This document shows, piece by piece, positions 1 through 10,624 of a DNA stretch of 64,000 bases. The stretch's first letter is position 1. Every line of letters begins with the position of its first letter. The notes beneath the pieces are model-generated. The model was not told the DNA's origin. It did no database searches and was given only the letters and a program-made list of their open reading frames with translations. Position numbers and translations under genes: made by a program. The stretch spans positions 1,674,001 to 1,738,000 of the forward strand of contig CAJZHL010000028.1 of assembly GCA_916048055.1 (NCBI GenBank), in the 5' to 3' direction. Origin of the DNA: Pedinophyceae sp. YPF-701. Lineage: Eukaryota > Chlorophyta > Pedinophyceae.

Positions 1-1573
1 CCCACCGCTCGTCTCGCGCGTATGTGCCCCCTGCAAACGTGTGCGCACCCGGCAGCGGCATCTGGGGGAGTCGAGTCGTGCGACCGGGAGCGGGCTCAAC
101 GCCGCTCGATCGCGTCGCGGCTGGACAGCGCGTGCAGGCGGCGAGAGCGCCGACCTGCCCGTCGCGCGGGCCGGGCGCGGGCGGTGGAGCCGGCACGAGC
201 GCGCCACGGCGCGCTAGGCTACCTGCTCAAGGCAGTTGACGGAGCCACAACAAGCCCGGTTTCAGGACCAAGCGAGAATCTCGGCATCGCAAGAGGCCAG
301 CGACCTCAAGGAACGGGCAGGGCGTCCCCCGCAAGTCCAAACCTTGCCTCACTTAATGGGCTTGCAAGTGCCCGCGTGGCAGATTCTGACGAGTTTCGAG
401 CGACACGGGGGCCGATGCAGCCTCTCTTCAACTTTGAGTGCACTCTCAGCGCGACACATCATGCAAACAGCGATGCGTTCGGCTGGCCAGAAGGCCTGCT
501 GTGCAAGGCTTTCAAAGGCCTCAATTCCGCGTCATTTCGCGGTACCGCGACGCTACAAGACGGTGTACGATCCATAAAAGCCGTAGATGGTGAAACTAGG
601 ACCATCACGCGTCCATAATGGCTCGGGCAAGCAAACCGACAGAATCGTGGCAAACGAACCGATAGGGACGGTTCTCACCTTCGCGCGAGGCTTTGAAGGG
701 TAGAGGGGGCCGCGCTTGTGACGTTTCAACCAGTTCCTGCAGGAACAGCGTGAATAGGTCCTCGTGCCCTTCCTGCGCAGGGCAGCAAGTAGCAAAGCAA
801 GCTACCGCTCCCAAACGCGAGAACAGCGCGTGTGACGCACTGCTCTCCGATGACGACAGCGTCCGTATCTGACGTCAGCAGAGTTACAATTGGAGCTCCC
901 ACGCGTCCAACATGAGCGCACGGCCCGGCCACCAAGGCCTGACAACAGTTACCAGACTCCGCAGCATCATGCTGTCGCACAGCCGTGCATGCGCCGTGGC
1001 TCCGCGGGGAAGACAGGGTCACACGCGCGCTGACGAGGCACACTCGCGCGTTGACCATGCAGATTCGCGCGTTGATCAAACTCCGTCGCGAAACAAGGCC
1101 GTGTGACCTCCGGACAGAGGCGCGCACTGGCATAGTGCGTGAGCCTCGTCGGTGAGCCTCTCTCGGATTTTTGACATCTCTGATGAGCAAGGTCGCGTTT
1201 CTGTCGCCACCTGTCTGGTCCGCGGTCACCTCGGCCGCCTGCGGGCGGCAAGTTGCCCTCCTGCAGACTATGTGCACGACCGCGATCCTTGAGCGGCGCT
1301 CGCGCAGACAGGCTGCGCCCAAAAAGATCTCGTCGCTTCGAGGTATGCCATGATTGGTCGATCCAGGCGCGGGAGGCGTGGAGCGGTGAGTGCTTCTGCA
1401 CCTATCACTTGCAAGCTCAGCTTAGCTTGCGAGACTCGCTCACTTACGAAGCTCTGCCCACGTCGTGCTCCCAGTCGCAGGATGTACCGTCGTCTTCGCC
1501 GTCTGACTGCGATGACGACCGTGGCGGTGGCAACAACAACAACAACGCCACGACGGCGCCGAGCTAGAGAACG
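1..1573. other. Gene-free stretch with one SINE-like copy
   Basis: No reading frame here shows a recognisable domain or a convincing exon chain. The only structured items are the SINE-like copy at 838-978 and a short tandem repeat around 1010-1080 with a unit of roughly 24 bp carrying a recurring 'cgcgcgttga' core. Long frames in this stretch look like by-products of high GC. Confidence 0.5.
838..978 (-). repeat. SINE-like repeat, copy 1 (minus strand)
   Basis: Read on the minus strand this matches four other copies in the window (6851-6999 +, 16141-16300 +, 24206-24360 +, 30157-30297 -). The shared core reads about 'GGCCTTGGTGGCCGAGCTG', followed by 'GACTCTACTG'-like and 'CAGGCTCTGCATCATC'-like blocks. 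This is the most diverged copy. The core resembles a tRNA-Leu A box (TGGCCGAG), which would suit a tRNA-derived SINE, but I see no clear B box. Confidence 0.6.
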
Positions 1574-1932
1574 ACGAGGTGACGCTGGACGGGGAGAGAA
1601 TGCCGTGATATGTGCCGTTCCTGCACATGCCGCGCGACCACCCTCGAGCTGCACCTTCTCTCCGTCGAGCGTCACCTCGTCGTACGCAGGCTCGGCGCTG
1701 CCGTCGTCCTGACCGAGGTCTGTGCAGTCCCCATCGCCGCCGCCGTCGCCGCCCATGCCTCCACCAACCACATCGCCACCACCGCCGCTGGATAAGGCGT
1801 CGCGCGCGAACAGGTCCGGGTTGGAGCCTAGCATCACGTTGACGCCGCATTCCGGAATGAACTTCAATCCGAAATGCGGCGTGAACGTGCTGTTCGGTTC
1901 GAACCCGGACCTGTTCGCGCGGGACGCCTCAC
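1574..1932. pseudogene. Fold-back fragments of family Z
   Basis: Two pieces of the family Z proteins (27.0 and 37.9 kb) occur here as inverted pairs. One pair, 1793-1862 (minus) and 1863-1932 (plus), encodes versions of 'GSNPDLFARDA' back to back with essentially no spacer. The other pair, 1574-1600 (plus) and 1660-1688 (minus), encodes 'DEVTLDGE'. On the minus strand the frame runs from the SNPDLFARDA piece through a Gly/Asp linker straight to VTLDGEK. This skips several hundred residues that separate them in the full-length genes, so it is a deletion derivative. No full gene is present. Confidence 0.7.
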
Positions 1933-2519
1933 CAGTCAGGCGTCAGGGCATCAGGGCCCCAGGGCAGCCGGGCCCTCCCCCACATCCGGCGTCCAGCACG
2001 AGCGCGCTAGCCAGTTTGCGCCCACCCACACACCACCCTGTTTGCGTTACGACGTGACCGCTGACCCCAACTCCTAGTCACACTGATCGGCCAGCTTCAT
2101 GCTGGCCCCCAGCGAGTCTAGTCATTGTGAATCCAGCAGCAGCCCAGCGCCCAAGAATCATTTCATTGTGACACCTCATTTCTCAGACCAGGACGTGGTG
2201 GGGCACGGGCTGCGGATGGCCTCATCTACCAACCGGCCATCCACCCCTCCTCGAACACGCTGTGGCGACGAGGTGCGTGACCCATCCACAAAGGCCAAAG
2301 CCTCCGGGTGGTTAACCTGGAAGTCCCCACGAAAAAAATCCTTCGCGAGCTGGAAGATCTGCGAATCCGCACCCGGCCAAGAATGAGAGGACCCATCGCG
2401 GTGTGAATGACGCAGACGTTGTCACCCGGCACCCACGGGTCGCGCCTCGGCTGCCGCATGGAACACAAGTGCTTGCAAGCAATTGCTTGGTACATCGACG
2501 CACCTTTAGACCGCCCAAC
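1933..2519. other. Intergenic, nothing recognised
   Basis: No gene, RNA or repeat recognised between the family Z fragments and the probable minus-strand gene that follows. Confidence 0.4.
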
Positions 2520-4083
2520 CTTTGCCTTCTTTTCTGCGGATCCGCAGATTTGATCTCCGCGGCATCGTAGGATTTCCCGTTTTCTCGCTGCTCGCGCGCC
2601 CAAGCGTAGTACTCAGTGTAGTCGCGGAGTTTCCGCGTGCACTCTCCCGTTGTCGTGTTTCCGGTGAAGCAGCCTGCGGTGGAGCAGGCGGGATCGGAGA
2701 CGCGACACGTCGCGGCCAGGGCACGCAGCAGCAACATGACAGCGGTGCGCCCCGGTCTCTGGGTGTGGTGAGTTCCAAGGGTCGGTCGCGCGTAGCAGGT
2801 GCCGTCGAGACGAGTTGAATCAGTTCGCGCTGTGAAATGCGACAGCGGTCTGTATTGGCGGCGGGGCGCACCACTCAGCGCATCCAAATCCATTCCGCTC
2901 ATGTTGTATCCCATGAAAGTTGTCTGTGTGGCCAAAACAGCAGCCGCGCGCCGCTCCAGGGTCTTGATGATGTCGGCGTGCTGTTTCCTGAGTGTTGTCG
3001 CGTGAGGGCCGCCCCTGAGACCGCGCGCTGCAAGGGCTGGGATTCTACCGGTGGAGCGCTCTTGCCTCGAGGCGGGCTGGCAGCGCCGTCATCACGTGCA
3101 GCAGGCCAGTGGGAGGGAGGCGTACGTCTGCTCAAGGAGCGTAAAACCTCACGCGTGTCCGTGTCCGACGACAGAGCCGCCGCCCCGTAAATCCACTCGG
3201 GGAGCACGGCGCCCCATTGCACGATGCCAGGACGATTGGCGAGAAGTTCCAAAGCAGCGACTTTCTGACGAAATTCGCGCCTGTATCGACCGCATCGCAG
3301 CTCGCCGGCCTTCAGCAGGAACTCGGCGCCAAGGAGCCGCGCGGACGCGAGGTGCTCTGGGTCCGCAATCTCACCGGGGGGGAGCGGCGGCAGCTTCTCG
3401 AGTCTGGCGAGGAAGCCGAACTTGTCAGGAGTGCCCTCGAGCCACGCTTTATGCAACGGCGGAAGCTCGGGGTGAGCATCAGCGTCGTTGTCCCCAGCCC
3501 GGTCCCCGACGGTGCCCTGCGAGGGTGCAGATTTTAACTCCACTACAACGTGTCGAGGGGACATGCAAACAGACTGCTCGAGGACGGAAGCCGTGCGAGG
3601 AGGCGCGGCCTGACCTGCTCGGATCTTGCGGCCTGGTCGAGCTCCATGTTTTGTTGCGAGTCAATTTGTGCTGCAGCGATCTCTCCTGCCGCGGGCTGAA
3701 GCCCCTGAAGGCGGCGCGATCTCCGGAGCTCCTGTGGGCCGCGGATCTTGGCCTTCTGCGCACGCGGGACAGGAACGCCGAGATTGGGACTGCGGGGTGT
3801 GTAGAGTGTCTCGTTCAGCATGCATGTCGTGTCGAAGTACATCGCGAGTTTGGGCGCAGACGGCCATGTCGTCATCGATGCCTGCGGATTCAGGGCGCCG
3901 TCGTCGGGCTTGGTGAGACATGTGTTCACCGCGGTTGCGCGAGTACCTTGCGTGCCCCCCCTGCCTTCCTGGGTGGAGCCTTGGTTTCTTTGCCCATCAA
4001 GTTCTGGGCGAGGTCAATCAGGCCCATCGACTCCATCTTAGCCCTGATCTCCCTGATGCGCTTCTCGCGCAGAAGCTCGAGCG
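2520..4083 (-). CDS. Probable multi-exon gene, unknown function
   Basis: A chain of minus-strand exons looks coding but is incomplete at both ends. Exon a 4083-3947 (CAG acceptor, AAG|GTAC donor) has a basic helix, 'REKRIREIRAKMESMGL'. Exon b 3881-3615 joins it in phase 0 and carries 'RRSRRLQG'. The combination of a basic helix, then LGL-like, then RRSxRLQG recurs in many algal proteins, sometimes ahead of WD40 or zinc-finger parts. Exon c starts at 3573 after an apparent 41-nt intron, which is short for this genome. A further exon from 2987 to 2520 contains 'CRVSDPACSTAGCF' and a basic C-terminal stretch, but its phase junction with exon c could not be resolved. First exon and stop not identified. 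It may be a real gene or a decaying one. Confidence 0.35.
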
Positions 4084-7000
4084 CTGCGGCGATGCAAAAG
4101 ACGGAGGAGTGTGTGCGACGCGCCGTCAGGGGCCGTGGGCGAACGTGGGCGGGGGTTCCGGCCTCTGCCCGCACCAGCGGCCGGCCGAGGGACCGCCTCG
4201 AGACTGTGAGTCGCAGTCTCTCCCAGACAGAGGAGCCTGCCCTGGGGACCGGCATCGTACGGTGCGGGCGGGCGCCCATCGGCCGGTGCAGGTGCAGCCG
4301 GCGATCGTTCGATGCGAGAAGCTTGTCGCACAACTGCACCTGGTCTTTGCATTTCCTCGGCGTCACTCATCCGGTGCCACGGAGCTTTCGCGCGGCCTCA
4401 AAGCAAGTGGTGCACCTGCAGCCGCATCGTATCTGTTCCCAGCAGGTGAGCGCGCATCGAAACGCCAGACATCGTCCTCGATGTCCGGGAATGTCATCAA
4501 GGGACATCACTGCTTCACCGAATGTCCGCAACGGCCATGGCGACCGAACTGGTAGAACATCATCTTGGCTGCCCGCGCGTCCACGCACGCGCGCCGCGGC
4601 CGGCGCGAGGAGCCGGCGTTGCGCAGCTGCGACAATCTCGTGCCGGCGGGACCGATGAGCGATGGCACGCCCGAGCGCGACGGCGGGAGGGCTCTCGTTG
4701 CAGGTCGCCTCGGCGGCAGGATCGCAGCCGATCGCGCGGCGCGCTGGCGGTCCAGCGCGCGCGTGGATGGGCACGGCAGGAAGGTGCGCGCACAGGTGGA
4801 CGTCGGAGGGCTGTGCGCGTGGGCCGACGGGCCGGGGGGGCGCGATCGCGGCTTGAAAATGCGCCTCGTGCCCTAGCTGCCTCTAGGCAGCACGCGCGCG
4901 GATGATCCGGCGCGCGGCGTGGCCGATCGCGCGGCGCTGGCGGTCTGGCACGAGCACGGAATGCCGGAGAACAGTGCGCGAGGGTCTGCGGGGCCGCGAT
5001 GCCTGCGCCGCGGGGGCCTGCTGCACGAGTTGCTCACCTGGTGCTCTTCTGCCGCGTTGCGACGACGGGATGCACGCGGCACGTCTGCGTCGTGCCGAAC
5101 ACCGTCGGGATGGAGTCTGCCCGGCGGCAGCCCCCCCGCGCCGCAACGTAGCGCGTCCGATCCTCGAGCAGGGGGGGAGGTTCGCTGGCGTTTGAGGTCG
5201 ACAGCGGGCGATGTGACCCGGCGGGCCGCGGGAGGCGCGCGCGCGGCGCGGAGGCCGCGCCGCGCCTGGGCCGACGGACCAGGGTCGGGCGCCGCCTTGT
5301 CGACGCGTCGTCCGCCGCGACGAAAGCCGAGGACGCGGTTCGACGCGAATGTTTCTGCGCCCGTTGTTGACGTGGTGCGGGGCGCTCGTCTCGTCGCGCG
5401 GGGCGCCACGCGCCCTCCCGCCGTGCGCCTACGGAGCGATCAACATGCCGCGGTGGTTCAGGCGCCCTCGCACCGTTCGTCCCGCGCGCAGCTCCTGCGA
5501 ACAGCGTCCACGGCACAGCGCGCAACGTTTCGTCTCCGGATGTCCAGGGGGCGCGGCGCGCAGGTCCCGCCCGACGTCGTGCGCGGCTCACCTGCGGATC
5601 GTTCTCCTCGCGGACCGGCTCCGGTGTCCCCACGCCGTCCGCGCACGGCCCCGACGCCTGCGGCCCCGACGTCGCGCGCGCCGCTCGCCCGCCTCGCTGG
5701 CCTCTCCACCGCCTGGGCGGCCGTTGCGCCGTGTTGGTGTCGGGACGAAGCAGCGTGCATGCGAGCTCCGGAGCGCTTCAGCTCACCCCCCGCCTCCCGG
5801 TCGTCTTCGCCGCGTGGCAACCTGGCAGAGAGCAACCTGATGAACAACAGGGGGGAGCTGTGCTCGGCGCCGCGACGAGAGAGAGCTCCGCGAGGTCCTG
5901 GACGTGCTTGCGTCGTGGGCGTCCGCCGCTGGAAGGTCGCGGTGGGTCGTGCAATGCAAGCACACACGACCAGCGCAGCCAAGAGGCGCGCGGGCGCCCT
6001 CGTCGGCACGGCTCGCGGTGGTCGCACATGCATCTCGATCAGAGTCATCTGCCGGAGCTCGCGGCTGCTCCAACGCGCACCAGGCGTTGCGCTGAAGCGC
6101 CTGGCGCCGACGGCATGACCACGGCGACGACTGCGGCCGAGCACCGCGCGGGCCCGGTTCCTCGTGTCGCGGCGCGGATGCGTGGCCTTGCACGAGGTCC
6201 GGCGCCACGCACGTCGCTGCCCGGGCCCGATGCGGCGCGAGGGGGCAGCAGTGTGCAGTGCTGGACACTGTGCACGCGCCCCTGCGCCGCCGGGGGGGTT
6301 CTGGCTGGCGGTGTCGGCGCCGCGTCGTCGACTCGCGAGCGTAAACCGCTCTCGCAGCGGCGCAGAGGGGCCGCTCGCGCGCGGGCGGGCGCGGGCAGGG
6401 CGGGCAGGGGGCATGGTGCACCTTGTCCGCGGCGGCGCGGTGCGGCACGGGACCGCTTGTGACGCCGCGGACCAGCACCGGTCGGGGATGACCCGAGTGC
6501 GCCATCACATGCGCTAGGAAACGGGCGCGGCACGGCGCGCCGTGCGGGGCTGCGGCCCCTCGGTGCTGGCCGCGGGCCGCTTCTCCGCGCGGCGCGGCCC
6601 GCGGTCCGTCTCCTATGCGCGCCTAAGCGGCTCCACCGAGATCGGGGCGTGGCGCGGCCAGCCGGGGCCCTACGAGGCCCGGCGGAGGGACCGCTTCCCG
6701 GGAAAGACTGTCTGCGACCATTGTCGGGGGGTGTGCTATGCGGGGTGGGTCGGCCCAAAGTCGCTACTATGGGTCGGTGCCTGGGGGGTGGTCAAAAGTT
6801 GGCGACACCAGCCGGGGTGGGTGCATGGGTGGGCGGGTGGTCCAGTGCAACAGTATGACGCTGCTGTCACTGTTCAGGCCTTGGTGGCCGAGCTGCGCGC
6901 TCGTGTCGGGGGCGTGCGCGCTCCAACTGTGACTCTACTGGCTTGCGGTACAGGCTCTGCATCATCCGCGGGGCCCAGCTCGGGTCCCAGTGCTTACATA

Positions 7001-10000
7001 AAGTCATTGAAGGTCATGCAAACAAGCAAACCTCGGCAGACACGGGGGGTCACGTGGGGCAAGTATTTTCGACTTATGTCAAGCGCGCTCCGCCGCGGGG
7101 GGTGTCCCCTGGCAGACCACAGGATCAATCGCGAGACGGTGTTGCAGGTCGAGAGCATGGAGCACAACAGCCGGCAGGTCTGTCGCAAGGAGGAGTGCAG
7201 GAGTGCCCGTGGCGCGCGCCGACAAGGCGCCCGCGCGGCGCGTCGGCGTGCAACACGCTTCGAGCGATGATCACTGGAGCCCCATGCGCCGTCGCCGTCC
7301 CGTCATGCGCCGCGCGTGGATGCGCTCTGGAGTGCGCTTGCGGATGCGATTTTGCTGGGATCTCCCGCGCAGACCTGAGCTCGACGCTGTGACGTGGAAG
7401 CTCTGATGATCGCGGTGCACTTCCGCAGATCACTCCTGAAGTTCTCCGAGCCTTTCGTTGCGTGGCACAGGCTGGTGGCAGCAGAAAGACAACGATGCGC
7501 CCTCGCCCAAGTTGAGTGCACGGGGAGGACGCAGGAATCAAGTCCGGGCATCGCACCAGGCAGAAAGGCGTCCCATGCGCCGGTATTCGGAATTCGCCCT
7601 GCACGGCCAGCCTTTCTTCGCCGCAAGGGTACCAGCGTGCACCTCGCTGCAAGGTGCGGTGCGTACTCGGGCTCTTCTTCCGGAATGCTCGTCAGCCTTG
7701 ATGTGGAACGAGGACGCCTCCGTGTTGTGCGCAACTTTGCAGAAGGTTCCCACGAGCGGTGGTTCGCGGGCTGCGCTGAACGAGGCAGCGCATGAGGCAG
7801 GCACGTCCGCTGCATCCGCGAGGCTGCCAGGAGCTCGCCCGGAAGGCCAGCTTGTGGGATTCTTCGCCGAGAGGCGGGTCGCGTTCGGGGGACCCTTGGG
7901 ACGGCGCTCCGCGTGCCGCGTTCGTCCGCGGAGCTCCCTTGCAGGCAACACGGCGCGTTCCGGAGCAACGCGCCATCGGATAAGCCTTATTTTCGCTCCG
8001 CAAGTATGCAGATGCAATGCACGTCTGGCGGAGCACATTGACTCGAATGTCTGCCGAGAAGCACCTGACTACTCCAAGCTCCTCAGCTGCTTGAAGACAC
8101 GGCCGAAGGTGCGCCCTTCGCTCACGCGAACGTCGCCTTGCGATCCCTCGCAGACCCCCTCTCTGCCTGCAAGGTTTCAAGCGAAACGCCGCCTGTTCCG
8201 TCGTCGTTGATTTCGCAGATGAACGCACCCCATGTGGCCTTTCGGAACGTGGGCGCAGGCGACTGCGATCGTGGCTCGGCGCGAAACCGTGTCGACCTTG
8301 CTGCGCCAGCAACGCGGGACGGCGTCGGAGATCGCCGGGGCGGCGCGGACCGAGCTTGCGTCTGCGGACCTGGGCCTACAAGGCCACGAGTGCAGCCGCG
8401 TGCGGTGCGAGACAACGAACGCGCATCTTGCATGGCCTGCCGTGAGCCGACACGCCGGCGCTCGTGATGACAGGGACGATGCGTGATGTGTGCGCGGCTG
8501 TCGACTTCGTGCAGGTGTCGCGGTGCCGCCGGAGGTGCCGCTGCCGCCTTGTCGGAGCAGCTGCCACGGCGACGACCGCGGCCGCTGGAGCGCGAGCGAG
8601 ACTGCTTCGCGGCCAGCAAGCAGCGTTGGCTAATGCGCCCTGGGTGGTCTGGCATCCTTCGGGAAGGACGGCGACCCACGTTTCGTCGCGACGGCCGCTG
8701 ACGCGCACGGCGAGCAGCTTCACGATGTTGCCTTTCTGTGGCGACCAGAGGCTACGCGGAGGTTCTTTTTTGGACACATCAAACACACGATTCGCGCTGG
8801 TCGTTGAGGTTGGGATGCTCTGATTTCCTGCGGGTGCGTGTGAGGCTGCGCCTCTGGCCATTGCTGGCGACATTCCGAGCAAAGTCCAGGCGGCGTTTCA
8901 GCTCCGCTTCGCCTGCTGCATCTGCTGATGCGCGTAGCCGGCCTGCCGACGCAGTCCTCGTCGTGGCGGGCCTGCGCTCGAACGAGACCTGCTGGAGCAG
9001 GCTCGCGAAGGCACCGCGGCGACCTGTGTGTTTTGCTGGCACAACGCATGAGTTGGGGCTGCTCCTGCTTCGGACCCTGGTACTTGTCTCTATCTCCGCT
9101 CATCTTTCGCTTGATCGCAGTCGTTCACTGCGTCTGGTATTTTCGGTGGCCCGTAGTCGCGCGATGGGCGATCGAGACGTCGTCGCGCGACGATCGTCTC
9201 GAGTCCGCGCGGCGTGCTTCGCGGCTTGCAGGCGAGATGGAGTATTTTACTTATAATATTGGTACCTGCTCGGCATGCGCAGGACGGCAGGATGTCGCCG
9301 TGTGACGTGATTGCCCTTGGCGTGCCTGCAGTCGTGCGAAAGTTCCGGCTCGAGAAACCTTGATTGTCTTCCTGGGTGCCATTCGGGAAGGAGGAAGTTG
9401 TTGCGAGTGTGCAGAGTGCGCTCGTGCGTCGGATGGACGGGGCGGGTCCTCAGCCGCGTGCGCACGTAGCGAAAGCGGGGCTCTCCCCGGAACGGGCAAC
9501 TTGCCGCATATTCGAAGCGTGCGTCGTGGCTCACATGCGGGTCCGGTACATGAATCGTTGCTGCTGTTCGAGGCCCCCCGCCTCTCGGGCGGGAGCGGCG
9601 TCGGCGCGACAAGGCCCGGTCCGGTACGGGGGTCTTGGCCTGAACGCACCGAGGCTGCGGGTGAAGCTAGCGAGAGGACACTGGGCTCTAGAGCAACACC
9701 TTCCACTCGCTGCACGGGTCTTGCGGGATTGATTATGAGATGTGCACGTAGAACGCGGCTAGAAGAGGCGGTTCGCACGTCCGAAAGATGGACAAAATCC
9801 ACGAGCCGTCGCCCAGACCGCCCCATGACCATCCGTGCAGAAAAACCCCGTGCTCTGTGCGTAAGAAACGTGGCTGCCCACAACTCTTGCGGATCTCTGG
9901 CCAATTATGGCCACTCTGGTTGACACGTGCTGTGAATGTTCCCAGGGACACGCTGAGATCGCCTGCGGCCCGGTTTGTGCCGAGCCTGTGCATGTCTGTG

Positions 10001-10624
10001 CCCGTCTTCCGCACATTGCTTGCTCATTTCACGTTCCTGACATTGGCCGCGCGAAGCTGTCACCGGGTCGGCGCCGCGAACGCGCGGCCAGCGCCAGGAG
10101 GCTCCGCCCACGAGATCAAGGATGTCGTGATGGTCCAACACAGTCGGTCACGCCTGTGCGCGCAGCGTGAGGACGTCCTCGATGTCAGCGTCGAGCCCCG
10201 CGGCGCGCGATCCTCGCCACGCGTCCCGATCGCCCCGTCGGCCGGCGACCCCGCCCGACGTGCGGGTGAGACGTTCGCAAGGATTGCGTCCAGAACAACA
10301 CATGCTTACGACGAGAATGCCTGAAAAACTTTCCGCGGACGAACGAGCGCACTGACGATCGTAGGAAACGATCGAGAGAGGGCGATCGAGGGAAGGCGAC
10401 AGCGCCTGCTGCTTCTGTCGCACGCCGGTCACCTTCGTTCGCCGCTGATGGTTCGCCGAGGTCTTCTGCAGCGCTCGCGCTCGTTCCGCGGCTCTACCAG
10501 CACAGGTGCGATGTGCATCGTCCATGCGACTGCTGCACGTCACGTTCTTGCACCGCAGCAACATGGGGCCGTGAACGTCTCACAACACCAACGGCAACGG
10601 CAACGGCGACCGCCGCACGCGCTC
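4084..10624. other. 6.5-kb gene-free stretch
   Basis: Apart from the SINE-like copy at 6851-6999 I find no supportable gene. A short segment appears twice: near 4724 and 4922 the motif 'CCGATCGCGCGGCG' plus 'CTGGCGGTC' is repeated about 200 bp apart. On the minus strand around 8500-9000 two overlapping frames have protein-like composition but no domain or splice chain I could defend. Confidence 0.4.
6851..6999 (+). repeat. SINE-like repeat, copy 2
   Basis: Begins 'CAGTATGACGCTGC', contains 'GGCCTTGGTGGCCGAGCTG' and ends 'GGGTCCCAGTGCTTAC'. It is nearly colinear with the copy at 24206-24360, which defines the full-length unit at about 150 bp. Confidence 0.7.

Noticed and set aside
3051-4658. 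535-codon plus-strand frame
   Set aside because: Antisense to the phase-matched minus-strand exons; Arg/Cys/Ser-rich shadow composition.
6851-6999. SINE-like repeat as a functional tRNA
   Set aside because: A-box resemblance only; no cloverleaf, anticodon stem or clear B box can be formed.
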